The notes under the pieces are model-generated. The model made no database searches and was not told where the DNA came from. It saw nothing but the letters and a program-made list of their open reading frames with translations. A DNA stretch of 64,000 bases from Mesodorylaimus sp. YZB2_4 (lineage: Eukaryota > Nematoda > Enoplea > Dorylaimida > Dorylaimidae): positions 1 to 64,000 of the forward strand of contig JASANH010000360.1 in NCBI GenBank assembly GCA_030248295.1, given 5' to 3'. Positions 33,946 through 46,986 of this stretch are shown in pieces. Positions within the stretch are counted from its first letter, which is position 1, and each line of letters begins with the position of its first letter. A program made the translations under genes and the position numbers.

Positions 33946-36900
33946 TAAAAAATAGTTATCAATGCGTCTTCAGCCTTCGAGCGCGCTGTATAGTGGATAA
34001 AGTATGACATGATAGTCCACGTGTCAATGGCTGACATGTCAGATCCATACTTGGATTCCATTCTTTTTATATCCATACTTAGATTTCTCCCAAGTCAGTT
34101 TCGGAGTCATGTTTTCGCGATCCACAAAACAGATACATAGGTTGACAGATATTCCGTAATTTAGTACTGCATATTTTTAGTAAATAGTCTTAAATTCGAT
34201 TCGAGAGGGGTTTTAACTGTGGATGACTGAAAAGCACTGAAACTTTGTGAAGCCATGCAATGGCCTGCCGCCCTCCACCAAAGACCACCGAGTATTGTGG
34301 GACAGAGTCCACATAAGAAACGATAGCAAATCATCGACTGCGGGCGGTACAGCAGAAACCCTCTTGTCTCCTTTTGCCATTTGCAAACAAAACCCAGGAC
34401 GCCTTTCCCTGCTTTCCCAGTTTTTACCCAATCAAGACCACTAGATAATTTATATTCTCTATGCTTGTCACGCTGTTTTGCCATCGCTAATTTCACTTCC
34501 TTGACTCCCATTAGCCAGAAAGCTTCCCTGAGAGCAAAAGGCACTTTAAATATTGTGACCATGTCTGCCAACAGTCACTTCGAAGTATCCATTTCCAGCT
34601 TGATTGCAGCTCCTCCACATTGCATGTGCGACGCTGGAAAAAGCATTGACCCTTAGTTTTTGCCCGGTACACTTGTTTCATTTGGTCATAGGCCCGTTGG
34701 TGGCAATGGTTGTGCATACATCGATGGCTGGATGGGGTACTCTGGGATTAGCAAGCGATAAAGAAGCGGTGGGCGAATAAAAAAGAGACTCTTATTGATC
34801 AGCACAATCATTTGTGGCCATATTTGCTTTACTCTTAGCATTGACCCCGTGTTGGCGCCACCTAGAATCCAAGATGGCATCTCCAATTTCCTGTACATTT
34901 GTGGGCAAGGAGGTTGCGAGCAATCGTATTCCACCAGTGTCAGGCACAATGCGAGGTGAGGGCAGTGCAGGAGTCGATAATTGTACACTAATTAATTGAC
35001 GGAAACGATGGCTTCGAGACACATCGAGACACGACAAGCCAGGCTCAGCCGAGGCCGACCTAGGACAGGAAGCGTCCGTGCCTGCCTTACCTCCGTAGAA
35101 TGTATCCATGTTCTGTAATCTTATCCCGCGTCTTATCTGACGTTTTTTCTTTGCCTATCCTGCGGATCGGTTCGAGTGTCTTAGGTGCGTGAGCTCAGCG
35201 ACTATAGCTCGGCCAACAGATGGCATGGGGAGGGTGGGAGAGGGGAAAGGTGAGGGGCAGTCGGCGGAGAATTCGTGTGCTCGGTCGAATGGAAGAGACA
35301 ATCTCGATTCCGCCCCATAATTGCCCCTATGCTCACCCCCAACCATTAATTAGGGGTTCTCACAAAGAATAAGGTCCTCGCACTCGAGTCCTCTCTTTTT
35401 CCTTTTCTTCAATTTTCAATTCATTTAAACTCGCCGACAAAGAAATCAATTTTTCCGAGAGAATAGATCTAGGAGTTTGGAGAAATCTTTGAGATCTGCA
35501 TTATGCCTCACTCTTGGCCTAAAGTTTTCGATTTCTTCTATTTTCCACCGCCATGAACGGATTTTCTTTCAAAAAAGAGGATTTCTTTTTTCTTTTCCTT
35601 CTATGTCTGCCTTTTTTGAGCATTTGGTATTTTTATGTTAGCTATTCGCGTCAGGCCTGCGAGTGTTTCCAGCCCATGCTTATTTCCTTCCGTTTTATTC
35701 TTTGCACAGCCGAAGGGGGGGCAAGGGAGTTACATATTGATAGCGGATTACTCGCATCTTGTTTTTGATCAAGACCCCTTTGAGAGCGAAGACTGATTGT
35801 GCTCGCCGAATGGTTAGACCTCGTCCACGGCATGCACTGTGACGTGGCGCACAGTAGCCTACTGTAATTACTCGGAGTAAGGAGGAGGTGTGTGGGTGTG
35901 GGTAGGCATGAGGGGCGATCAGGTGTGGGCATTGTTGCATTGATAAGGAGCCGGATTAACAGCACCCACAGGCAGTTAAGTAAATAGTGATAAGGGTATC
36001 ACTGTGGCACCCTTCAACTACCTATTGTGTTAGCTGGATGTCTGTTTGCTTGTCATACTGATAAGAGTGGGTATAGTCTGGCGTGTGAAATTTGTATTTA
36101 CAGTATACTAGATTTCCATTGTTATAAACCATTCTAGTCCCCTCTGGACCTGAGTTTGAGATCAGGACGTCTAGTGTCTTTGAACGACCAAGCCTGGGTA
36201 TGATATTCTGATAAATCAACTTTCATTCTTACTGGTAAGTGGTAGCTTTACCTTGCTGATCTTCGCTTAGCATCGTTGTAGAGCACGCGAGTGAAGTGCG
36301 AATGGCCACGTGCGTACCTATATCGTGAAAGAAGCGTCATCCTTGCCAGAATAGTTTTTACTGCTCTTTTTTCAGGATACAATCTGACAGACTGATGGAA
36401 CGAGTTCCTTTTCGCCACTTCTCAAATTCTTGAGGCTAAATAATTACACTCCTGGATCACCGAGGTGGCTTGGAAACGACCATCACATAATTTATCAGTG
36501 ACAACTCAACAAATCAGCAAACCTGTAATTTTGATTAGACAGCTTGGAGTCCTATTTCATTATCAGCTGGATTATCGTCAGAACCTCCCGTCATCTTATC
36601 AGTTGACCTATCTGATGGTAGAAGCAGTGGTCAACTGGAACCCTGCCTATTTTCGATTATTCTGGGTGGTCAGTAGTCAAAAAACTGACACCCAGTTTCG
36701 TCATCCTTTATATTTGACGACCTCAGCCTTGTATTTATCACTGCCTTAGAGATAACATATCTGTATCACACGATCAGATATTCGGCAGCAGTTGACTCGT
36801 CGTCATTCAAGCAGATCAGAGACACACATCTTTGAAATACTGGCCATACCTGATAGACTGACTTCTTTACCCACCAGACCAGCCTAGTTTCATTGCAGCT

Positions 36901-37019
36901 TACAAAACCCATGTCGTCATTGTGATCATATCAAATTCAGTTACCGCTGATCGATCGATTCAAGCCTCAATTATTGATCTATATTCTTATTTCGTCGATA
37001 CACTACATCGCATGTGATT
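33946..37019. other. Gene-poor stretch upstream of the receptor
   Basis: No supported gene. Minus-strand frames at 34161-34717 are open but unrecognised. TGATCGATCGATTC lies near 36949, just upstream of the receptor start, in its likely promoter or 5'UTR. Confidence 0.35.
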
Positions 37020-38756
37020 ATGGACCACCACATCACAAACGGCACAGCCTCTCTCAACTCCACTCACACCCTCTCCTCGATCCCGAGCCACTGTTACCGC
37101 GAGCCTAGCTATCAAGATCACTACCTGGTCCAAGCCATCTTGTCCCTGCTCTACAGCCTGGTCTTTCTCACAGCCGTCTCTGGCAACACGCTTGTCGTGT
37201 ACGTGGTGGCCTCGAACAAGGACATGCAGTCCGTCACCAACATATTCATTACCAACCTAGCCGTGGCCGACCTGCTGGTCAACTTCACCTCCCTCTGGCT
37301 GACTCCTTGCTACATCTTCTTGGGTCGATGGGTGTGGGGGTCGATCATGTGCCACGCGGTGCCCCTGTTCCAAGGCATGTCCACATTTATCAGCGCCCTG
37401 ACCCTGACCGCCATCGCCCTCGATCGATACCTGGTCATACTGTACCCTTTCAGACCACGCATGTCCGTCGGGTGTTGCCTGGCTATCGTGCTGGGCATTT
37501 GGCTGATCGGATCGATGCTGGTCACCCCCCTGGTCGTGCACATGGACCTGTACTTCTATGAATCGTGCGGAGAGTACATTTGCCGCGAAGAATGGAAATC
37601 ATATCCCAAAATGAGGGTGGCCTACGGATTCGTTGTCCTAAGTCTACAATTCTTCTTTCCATTTCTGGTCATCGCCTATTGCTATATTCGTATTTGGATT
37701 CGAATCACTTATCGGAAATCGATGTTGAACGAAAATCGATCATCCGTATCAGCCACGTCGGATGAACAGCGTAAGAGGCGTCTGCTTAAAATGATGGTAT
37801 GCATGGTGGTCATATTCGGTCTGTGTTGGCTGCCCGTCAATGCCCTGAATGTGCTCAGGGATGCGGCTACATTCGACATGGAAGAATACTTTGTTATTGT
37901 TTTCCTCTTCGCACATTTGTGCTCAATGAGCGCAACATGTTGGAATCCAATTTTATACGCCTTTATGAATGAAAATTTTCGTCGAGAATTTCAGGCTGTA
38001 TTGCCGTGTTTTCGTCAAGTCACTGATCGATTACGTCGATCATCATCCATCATGCGTGCTGGTGGGGTTGCAGCGAGTATGCGTCGTCGATCGACTGGCG
38101 CCGGGCTCGATCGAGACGACATGTTACAAGCCATCAACAACACAGATTCGCCCAAACTAGCCCCCAGACGAGGTCGAGGCGGCTCATCGCCCTTTTCACA
38201 TCGAAATACCGATTCTAACTTGATCGATCAACGACACGGTTCAGTTTTATCGATTGATCAGCGAAACAAGAAAAATGATAAGAGGAATAAAAGAAACAAT
38301 CAATCACCTTCAATGATGGGTGATCGCGCCGATCGATCTCGCTCACCATCGATTAGATGCGATCAGGGGAACCGATCGTCGCAACCCACAGATTATCCAT
38401 TGCCATCTGCGACCAAGGATCATGTCAGTCATTTAACACCGATCATAAGCAGTCGATCGAATCGATCAAAATCGACTCGAGCTGATCAGCCCACTCGATC
38501 ACCAGGTTGGTTCAAGTGGTTCCGACTTAAAAATTCTCCTATCGACCAACCTGTTCGTGATGTGGACGAAGAGGATTTGAATGTTCGCAAAGCTCTGTTA
38601 TCAGTACCAGATCAGGCAGCCAACAGAGGCAAATATCGATCGGGGTCCGACACATCGATGGCGGTGGGCGACAGAGAGTCGATGAAAAACGGCAGTTCCA
38701 ACGACTTGGGAGAGTGTGATATGAACGGCCATGTCAGTGATCGAGAACGAACATGA
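37020..38756 (+). CDS. NPY/NPF-type neuropeptide G-protein-coupled receptor
   Basis: A single uninterrupted exon of 578 codons; ATG at 37020 (a nearby GTG at 37014 is not needed). Plasma-membrane class A receptor. The N-terminus has glycosylation sites (NGT, NST). TM1 contains SGNTLVVYVV, TM2 the N..LAVADLL motif, TM3 ends in LDRYLVILYP, TM6 has FGLCWLPVNAL and TM7 has CWNPILYAFMNENFRREF. The TM2/TM3 region (SVTNIFITNLAVADLL, WVWGSIMC) and TM6 point to the NPY/NPF/RYamide group; the ligand is not predictable. The C-terminal tail of about 230 residues is unusually long and rich in Ser, Arg, Asp and Gln (repeated RSRSPS-like and DQRN words), giving many possible phosphorylation sites. Lack of introns contrasts with every multi-exon neighbour. 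A retrogene or ancestral intron loss are both possible. Confidence 0.88.
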   Translation: MDHHITNGTASLNSTHTLSSIPSHCYREPSYQDHYLVQAILSLLYSLVFLTAVSGNTLVVYVVASNKDMQSVTNIFITNLAVADLLVNFTSLWLTPCYIFLGRWVWGSIMCHAVPLFQGMSTFISALTLTAIALDRYLVILYPFRPRMSVGCCLAIVLGIWLIGSMLVTPLVVHMDLYFYESCGEYICREEWKSYPKMRVAYGFVVLSLQFFFPFLVIAYCYIRIWIRITYRKSMLNENRSSVSATSDEQRKRRLLKMMVCMVVIFGLCWLPVNALNVLRDAATFDMEEYFVIVFLFAHLCSMSATCWNPILYAFMNENFRREFQAVLPCFRQVTDRLRRSSSIMRAGGVAASMRRRSTGAGLDRDDMLQAINNTDSPKLAPRRGRGGSSPFSHRNTDSNLIDQRHGSVLSIDQRNKKNDKRNKRNNQSPSMMGDRADRSRSPSIRCDQGNRSSQPTDYPLPSATKDHVSHLTPIISSRSNRSKSTRADQPTRSPGWFKWFRLKNSPIDQPVRDVDEEDLNVRKALLSVPDQAANRGKYRSGSDTSMAVGDRESMKNGSSNDLGECDMNGHVSDRERT

Positions 38757-38893
38757 TATTGCTGGTAGGACTTGTCAGGCCCATGTTACAAATTGGGTTT
38801 CTAAAAGTTACCTACTTGCATTCTTGAATTGGGGCTGATGATAATTCACTGCTCAGGCCGCACATGGAGGACCTCAAGCCTGCTTCAGTGCCG

Positions 38894-38899
38894 AATAAA
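38894..38899 (+). terminator. Candidate polyadenylation signal of the receptor gene
   Basis: AATAAA, 138 bases after the receptor stop codon, inside the gap to the convergent IGHMBP2 gene. Confidence 0.4.
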
Positions 38900-39374
38900 T
38901 GCGCAGCTGTTGAAGGCTCTGGTTTCGGTAGTGTCTCTACTGCAGACTGACCGATGTTGGGTCATTTGAGCCCGACCAGAGCTTCGACAGGGCAATGGTT
39001 TCAGGGTTTGTGGGGCTGAAAAAACATACGCAGAATAGGTCCACTCATAATTATCCTTACTGCCAGGTAATCAAACTCTGCGCTGCTTGAACGAGGCAGT
39101 ACAAATATTGCATGTCAGGATCGTGCATCAATAAGTCCAAACAGTTTGTGCCCTTGGTGCCCTGCTGCATCAATATGCCGACCGCACAGGGATGCTGGAT
39201 GCACGCATGACAGTGACACACAGCATACTGTCAGCAGGACTGATCCTGCTGAGGTGACCCGAAAAAATTTTCACTTTTTGTTCATTACGACAGCAATTTT
39301 TTGGGACGAGTAAGCAGGGGGAAGTCAGTGACTGCAATTATGGCAAAAATTTTCAAGGCCACTATCACATCACG
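38900..39374. other. Intergenic between convergent genes
   Basis: No gene. It holds a short perfect hairpin (CAGCAGGACTGATCCTGCTG near 39232). It should contain the 3' end of the IGHMBP2 transcript; no AATAAA on the minus strand was singled out. Confidence 0.4.
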
Positions 39375-42300
39375 TCATTTAGACTGTTTCTTCTGCTGCC
39401 TGTCTGCCTTCATTGTCTTCAACTTCTCATCGAGTCTGGCTTGCAATCTGTCCCTCTTCTCAGTATTCACCGACGTACTCTTGGTCATTTTCACCTGTGA
39501 CCCCATTGTTCTCTCATACTCCATCCTCGCATGCCTCTTGGCCGCTTCTCCGCATCCATGTACTTCGGGCATGGCGTGTTTCAGGCAAAATATTTGAATA
39601 CAAAATCGGCATTTTTCTCCCAATAGTCCAGTCGGCTGACGACAATCTGCGAATATGCAATGTCGCTCTTCTCGTGCAAATTCTTCCATCAGTTTATCGT
39701 CATCCTGATTTGATGAAGCCGCAGCGATCGATGACGGCTGAGCAATCAATTTCGGCTTAGTCGATGGTTTCTTCTTGGTTTTCGCCTCTTTCTTTGCAGG
39801 TTTTCCTACCTCGATTCCCGAACATTGTGCATCATTTGCCGATCGAACTTCATTCGCTTCTTGAACCAATTTAATATTATCGCTCGATTGTTGATCGATA
39901 TCTTGCTCCACTCGATCAGCGTCTACTTGGGGCTTTTTCGATATTTTTTGGACAACAAGACGTCTCTGAGCGCCCACACCTTCACTCAAATGAAGATACC
40001 CCATTTCCTCCGCGATCTGAAATAGGATCGGTACTTTAATCAATAACCCTGTAAGGAATGTAACCCTCGTGCCTGGTAGGCCATGGAGACAGAGAGTAAT
40101 CGATTTTCCCCAGCTAGGAAACGTCAACCCCTCGGGTTGATGTTTCAGCCGCTGGTATAGTCGCGAGACTTGCCACTCCAGTCGGGGTTCATGTCCCGCC
40201 GACTTCGCCCAGCCGCACTCCCTCCTACGCCTGCCCGGCGTGGTTACATGCCCCAAACTTATTCCCGACTGCATAATATACAGTAGTGCCACTGAGCCAT
40301 AGAATTAGTGTACAGTACTGTGACTAGCTTGAAGCACGCCCTCGGTTATCTTCTAGGGAACTCTTATCGCACATCTATTCAAACCATTGCATCTGCTTTT
40401 CAATAGAATGCAACGTACTGATGTGATTGGCAGCCTGTTAAGGTCAGCAGGATCGAGATTACCGCTGTCGTTTTTTTGCAGCTTGGGTTGACAGCAGACA
40501 TGCTGGGCACTACTCAACACTAATCAGCACAGTGTATGCACTTGTGATCAAGTTAGTTCTGTTCCGACCTGACGGTCACCTACAGACAGGAGACCAGCCA
40601 GACGGTTCACCACCCCAGCATTGGTGGTGGTCCTTCCCTTTCATGTGCACACTAGGTATGCCATTGCTGATGACGACCCCGTGGAGCAATCCATCTGTCC
40701 AGGGCCGACCGTAAAACCGTACCGTCGCACCGGAGGGTGGTACAGTACAGTACGGGTGCGGCACTGAAAGTAGGCCGGTACGGCCGCACCGACTTTTATA
40801 AAATGGATTTTGCGATAATGTGGTGTTGAGGTTAGCGTTCGCTTGGGATCCCGATCCCAATCCCAGTTGGGATTGTCCCTCTCGAACCCGATCCCGATAA
40901 AAAGTCGTCGGGATTTGAGATTGAATGTTGTGGAGATTATATGCTTTTATTGCAAAAGGGAACGGGATTGGTGTATGGGGGAGAATGGCATGATCGAATA
41001 ACTCCCATCAAATGCAGAAATCCTGCGTTTTCTTAAATACAATCTGCGCTCAGCTGGATATGGTATCAGCCTGCATGTTCCATCGCCTGTCCAGTCACGA
41101 TGGGTGGCCATCATCTAACGCGAAAGCTGACGACATTCTGATCGACAGTGACTCAGACGGTCATGGCGATTAGCATTTTCAGAATGGGAAATATAAAGAG
41201 GAGTGCAGGGAGGGATTCGTTTGCTAATTTGTAACGGACTCTCCGCTTTTTTTGCTTGCCTAATTTTGAACGCAGTGATAAATACTGCGCTTGAAATTAT
41301 CCAAGAAAAGGGAATCTTTGGATTTTTATTTGTCGGCTACTTGGGGTAGGTCGCAGGTCATCTATTGCAAAAGAAAAACGCTGTCTTGAAATCCCAATCG
41401 AGTCCCGATCCCGATCCCGAAAAAAGTGACCCCGAACGAAAGCTAGTTAAGGTACACTTTTTTGCCTCATAGGGGCCAGTTCGACGTATTTAAGTTTCCA
41501 AATAGTCACAAAGCCTTCGCTCTGTATCAAAAAACTTTTCGAAAACGTTTTTTTCAATTTTTTAAATCTGCTAAAAGGGGAGTTTTGGTTGGTACGGGTG
41601 CGGTAAGGGCCGTGCCAGGCATCAGGTACGGGTGTGGTACAGCTACGGTCAAACAGTTGGTACGGTCGACCCCGGCCGTCTGTCTGCTTTGCGTCTCTCT
41701 TATATCCCGAATCCTGAACAATGTACAACGCACAACTTACCTCGTGCACGTAAGCCCTTTGATGAGCTAACAGCGTCGCTGGAAATTCCATTCTCACTTC
41801 CGATTCCTGAATGGCGAACGACTTCAACCGCTCGACCAACTCTTCTCGCCAGTCCACTTCTGCCAATCCGATGCTATTCCCTTCTGTCTTTCCTCCCGAT
41901 TTTTTGAACTCTTTGCCCTCGACCTCAGCGCCCTTTTTCTTCACTGCTTTCTGCCCACCACCTCGCGACGATGACTTGTCTGCAGCGGCTTCGGCTGCAT
42001 GTTGTTTTGAAGGTGCAGCAGTCCCGGTCGCGGCTGCGGACGTTGGTTTGCTTAATGCCAGGCCATCGAGGTCGATTGAAAACGGAATTCGGTTGAAGTC
42101 ATCTAAAAAAGATGGATTCTTTGAAAGTTACGAAAAATGCATGTAGCAACCAGCTTTCACTGATATTCAAACCAACCACTCATCCGTTTGCACCCGTACA
42201 GCAGAAAGCGGGTAGAGGTAGGTACCAATATATAAGATTACAAATTGGTAATTAGTACGCATAAACAGGCCTACTGCTGCCACGAAACGCGAGTAGGAAA

Positions 42301-45300
42301 AGCTAGAGCTATCTAATCTTAGCTACGGGCAACCCATTTTGTCGAATTCCAATATGTCTACACGGGATCCCGAAAGAACGCTAGAAGCTTCCATTGTTCA
42401 TCATTTACACAGATCGACAGTTCTAATATCCAACCTACTGTCTAACATCCACTGCATCCGTCTCTTCAGTGAGTTCTTTCGTCCTAATTTCAGTGCCTAC
42501 CCTTCTCCAAATCTCGATAGCCAAGTAATAGGTGCAATGACCTACAGTACCTCTATTTGCTTTCTCTACCTGCCGCTTCCGTCCGTGATGCCGGTAAGGG
42601 TGAGTGTAGTTCTGTCGCCTGTTGCTATTTTACATCACTAAACGCTACAGCGCACTTGGGAGTCACTACCTTCAGATAGGTCTATCTTACCAAAAATACT
42701 CCCAACCCGCTTTCTGTGGTCACAGTGAAACTCAAGTCCACATCTGAAGCAAGTGTTATACCGGGAGGCACAATCAGTTCATCACCAAGCACAAGTATGC
42801 ACACTCCAGGGCTGGCTGGTCTGGTTTGCTGCATGCATCACCCTTCTGCTAGGAGCCTCGATTGTGCCCAACAGCAGCCAACTTTGCAGCACTCTCCACG
42901 CAACGGCTGCACACTTACAAGGAGCAAGAACAACTATCACCGCATGCTCGCCCTGCAAATATGCATGCCAAAAGGTGCAATACACGCCCTGCCTTCACTA
43001 TTATTGCCACCCTCATTCTCGATTTGGGCCCGCTCCAATTTCCTCAGAAGCACGTGACCAAAGTCCCAATTCACCGACCAAAAATCAGCCCACCACGATC
43101 TCCACCCTGCTGTGGTGTATCGTTCGGGCACTCCTCCAACCCACTCCCCCTCTCACCTTCATATTCCAATGCTGTCTTGACCACTCCATTCTTAGTCAAA
43201 TACTCTACCAGCGATCTCAAAAATCCGTCCGAGCCCACCGTTTGTGAGTCCCCGATCACCGCCAAGTGTCTTTTGGCCCTGGTCACAGCCACGTTCATTC
43301 GCCGATGATCAGCTAAAAATCCCACATCGCGCTTATCATTCGATCGCACCAATGATAAGATGACGGCCTCTCGTTCCTGCCCTTGAAATCCATCCACCGA
43401 TCGAATCGACACGTGAGGATACACACCACCCACATACGTCCTCAACAACTGCACTTGAAGATTATACGGCGATATGATGGCGATCGATTGTTCAGGCAGG
43501 CCAGAACGGATCAATCGATCGACATGCACATAGACCAGACGAACTTCACCTGAAACGTCCACAAGGTCCAGTCAGTTTCACAGCATCAAAGTCGCCAGCA
43601 AAATAATAGTAACCCCAATAAGAGTGCAGTTTCTGAATGACTTTATGAATGGGCCAAGATCTCACAAAGCATTGCATCAGCAATGCACAATTACGGTCAT
43701 GATCAGATCAATCACGGCTCCCTCTGGTCATCACAAAATCGCAGTCAGTCACATCTGTATAATGACTATAACAGGAAGCATACCATGATGGTGTCATGAT
43801 CGCTACGATCATTACAATCGTGATCAGCAGTACAGTATCAGCATAGCAAGAATATCAGCACATGTGCACAGCACCACTTACCGACATTGGCCTTGGATTC
43901 ATCATCCACGGTCACTACTTCAGACATGTCGCAATCGGCAGTATCGATTAGCCATAAAGCCGAGTCGGTTTCTTCGATCGATTCCACCCCTGCTATATCC
44001 CTAAGCACAATAAGTATTGTTCGCAAACCACATATTGAGAACCAGAAACCTATCGCCCAGCTTACTTGTCATCCCCCCCAATCTAGTGCGTCCATTCCTT
44101 ACTCACCACCTGACGATGAGGCGAGCCTCCTTCGCACTTGCCCAAGTCCTAGTCCTGGGGAGTCCAAGCTCCTTACCCAAGGAGGTCCCTATTTCCCTAC
44201 TAACTTTATCAAACTGCACTGCTAAGTTGGGTTGACAATTTACACTTTTGTCTTTGACTTATGAAGAAGTTTCATCCCAGTCAGGACCTCAAGACTGGCA
44301 GACTGGCACGAGACACCTGCTCACAAACCCACCAAGCACTCACTTGAGCAGTCTATGGGCCACGTGTTCCCCCGCCTCCAATCGTCCATCATAGACATTA
44401 TCGGACGGCCATTTCATAATCCATTCATTCATCCTGTACTGCACAGTCAGCATGTTGACCACCCGCTCGCCCAATTCTTCGCTCACCCTGGCCATCAGAC
44501 TTCGATCGAATCCATCTCTCATGGCCACATCCGATATGACAGTGGGTGGCAACTGTCGATGATCACCAGCCAAAATACATTTCTCGCCACCCACAGTCAG
44601 CAGTGCCGACCAACAAGCCAACTCCGTCGCCTGGCCACATTCGTCGATCACAGCCACATCGAATCGGCGTCCCCCGCCAAAAATCGATAACTGATCAGTG
44701 TGATCATCTTTCAATAAATTCCCTAAGGGCCCATCGCGAGTGATCGATGTCAACGTGCCGCATACCACATTGGCATTTTGTAATATCGATCTGACAGCGG
44801 CTTTCTCACGCTCGTATAATTCCTTCTTCAGTTCTTTCCTTTGACGATACGCGTATCGATGATCCTTTTCCTTTTCTAACTGATCTATTTCGCGTCGAAT
44901 ATCATCCAATATGGCAGAATAGTGGCGCTGTTTTAGTAAAAGATCTAAACTATACTTTCGAACATTCGAATGTGTCCTCGCTGGGTGACCCAATCGAACT
45001 ACAGATATCGATTGATCATCGTTCGATACTAATTTTTCCAATAGATTATCCACAGCCACGTTGCTCGGGGCGCAAGCCAGAACTTTTTTGCGATTTTTAA
45101 TCCACTGACGTATGATCTCGACGACAACGGTCGTCTTTCCAGTACCGGGCGGTCCATGAACGATCGCAATCGGATGATGATCATCGAGGCAAAATTGAAC
45201 AGCTCGACGTTGCGGCGCGTTCAGATTTTTATTGAAATAAAATTCCCTCGCTGATGAAAACTGATCAATCGCCTTTTGCTTAATCGATGGCTCTTCACTC

Positions 45301-46746
45301 GATTTCCTACTGATCATTGACTGAGGAGTCAATTCCTTGATTGCCACTTCATCAGCCGGTTTCTCGCTTCTGTCTCCTTCGAACGATTCCTCGCCACTAA
45401 TCGATGACCTTGATCGACCGATCGCCGGAATCTGCCGCATTCCGAACAAATACTCGACCAAAATCCAACCTGGAAAATTTTTGTAGTCGCTTAACGAATC
45501 CAACGTGGTACTTAATCGACGAAAAGTCACGTCATTCACAGTCTGTACGATGGCGAACGTTCGATTGGTCAGTGCCGTCATCGATAATTTTGATGTCCCG
45601 TCATCCTCGTTCCTCGCATTCGTCTCATCAAATGCAACAGTCACCGCATGTTCGCTCACTTTCGATACGACCCCCGATGCCAGTTGATCGCGATAATCAC
45701 TCGATGGGCACAAATTCACGATATCACCTGGTGATAACTTGTGACTGGGCAATGGACGACCACTTTTCCCATCGTCCTCCCCGATCAATTGACTATTGTT
45801 ACCGAATTTCAATAAAAGGCGCCCTCCGAGACCGCGACGATGATCCAAAACATGAAGTTTCTTCAAGGCCACACCAGAATGGCATAATTCGTTGAGTGTA
45901 CAAGTTTCGATCAGTAATCTAAAGAACCAATAATATCGATTACTTGGTCTAAAGAGCGGCAAATCAATATCTGGTCGATTTTCATACCTAACGATGATTT
46001 TTGTTTTTCTAATCAGCAATTTCTGACAGAAAAGTCGATCAGTGGCGGGTCTATTACCCTGTGACACAGTGTGCCTACACTTATCTATCGACATATAACT
46101 AGATAGAATCATGACTGCTAAATTGATCTTGATTATATAGTTACTAAGCGATCGATTTGCCGATTGATAAATGGCTAATGACTGATCGATTTAGATTATC
46201 GTATGTATCAAAGATCGATGATCAGTCAGCGATAAGATATTAGTCGTATGTTTAATCCCAAACGAATAAAGTACCTAGCCGTATCATCAGACGATCTGTT
46301 TTGTAAATTATGGGCATGTCGGTCAATCATCGACGAATCAGTGAATTTATCGATAAATAGCCTAAATAGCTTTATCGATCAGACTTAATGATAAAGCTAT
46401 TTATCGATAAATAGTTACACCGAACATTCAATATTTTTCTGAACTTTCCATGAAGCAAGCAGGAGCCAAGGGTACGTAACCCTGTCCATCCCCAGTACTG
46501 TAGATCAGTCCTCGTTAAAGTTTCTTACCGATTTTGCTCCTCCTCAGCTTCTCGTTCCAATTGCAATAATCGTCGAGTTTTCTCAACGAATACTTCCAAA
46601 TTTGTCAAACTGACATTCGATCGTTTGTCGTATGATTCAGAGACTGCTCGATCCGCAGAAGAGGACATCCTTCTAGTGTTGCTCCTAAGAAAAATGCGGC
46701 TAATTCGAAAAATTGATCGCGAACGAACACAGCTGTTGGTTATCAT
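39375..46746 (-). CDS. IGHMBP2: SMUBP2-type DNA/RNA helicase
   Basis: An SF1B 5'-3' helicase linked to ribosomes and tRNA. Six exons: 46529-46746, 44344-45918, 43882-44000, 43157-43549, 41741-42102 and 39375-40016. All introns are GT-AG with matching phases, giving 1102 residues (human 993). Motifs in order: GPPGTGKTT (Walker A, about residue 326), [17 protein letters not shown] (motif II), [30 protein letters not shown] and NVAVTRAK. An R3H domain follows (ends of exons 5 and 6, [16 protein letters not shown] joined to IAEEMG), and a C-terminal AN1 zinc finger (Cys/His pattern CIFADC..C..CHxxxxGC, about residue 1007 on). The 43157 donor was chosen because it joins EYE to DDF as in the human EYLDD. 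Start: the ATG at 46746 gives an Arg-rich 26-residue extension; the ATG at 46668 gives 1076 residues and matches human better. Confidence 0.92.
40088..40200 (+). repeat. Dispersed tRNA-like repeat, copy 2, in IGHMBP2 intron 5
   Basis: The best-preserved copy of the CCTCGGGTTGATGTTTCAGCC family. After CTGGTATAGTCGCGAGA (A-box-like) comes GTCGGGGTTCATGTCCCGCCGAC, a paired T-arm. Confidence 0.65.
40700..40835. repeat. ACCGTACCG dispersed repeat, copy 1
   Basis: It shares ACCGT..AACCGTA, GGTGGTACAG, GAAAGTAGGCC.GTACG, CCGACTTT.ATAA and GCGATAAT.TGGTGTTGAGGT with 51960-52077. A weaker relative lies at 41590-41680. Confidence 0.65.
40847..41447. repeat. Dispersed repeat, copy 2 (GATCCCGATA family)
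   Basis: Longer relative of 4440-4815, with an extra unrelated stretch at about 41000-41190. It starts and ends in GATCCCGATCCCGA words and sits beside the ACCGTACCG repeat in IGHMBP2 intron 5. Confidence 0.6.
46349..46412. repeat. ATCGAT-centred inverted repeat in IGHMBP2 intron 1
   Basis: TTTATCGATAAATAG..AATAGCTTTATC pairs with GATAAAGCTATTTATCGATAAATA to form a hairpin of about 20 pairs. Each arm contains TATCGATA, a DRE-like core. Confidence 0.45.
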
Positions 46747-46986
46747 GAGATCGAGTCATACAAGCGACAGGACCTTATGATATGGATATGCAACATCAAT
46801 CTTACAGTGTTCAAAACATGTATTCCCGCTTTCTAGCAGACGCATGTTCGCGCTCTCTAGCAGCCGACCACCAGGTAGTATTCCCGTTTCGCGCTCTGTA
46901 GCAGACGAGTGACCACCCAGTGTAAGCGAGCAAGCAGACTGACTATAGTGATGCTTATCTACTTATCTAAATGGCAATCGCATGAC
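46747..46986. other. Upstream region of IGHMBP2 with a short tandem duplication
   Basis: About 46818-46910 contains two copies of GTATTCCCG.TTTC..GCAGACG in tandem. It likely includes the IGHMBP2 promoter. Confidence 0.35.

Noticed and set aside
37257..37765. Minus- and plus-strand frames inside the receptor gene
   Set aside because: Shadows of the receptor reading frame with no independent signature.
42716..43308. Several overlapping plus-strand frames
   Set aside because: They lie antisense to IGHMBP2 exon 4 and its intron; composition follows the real gene.
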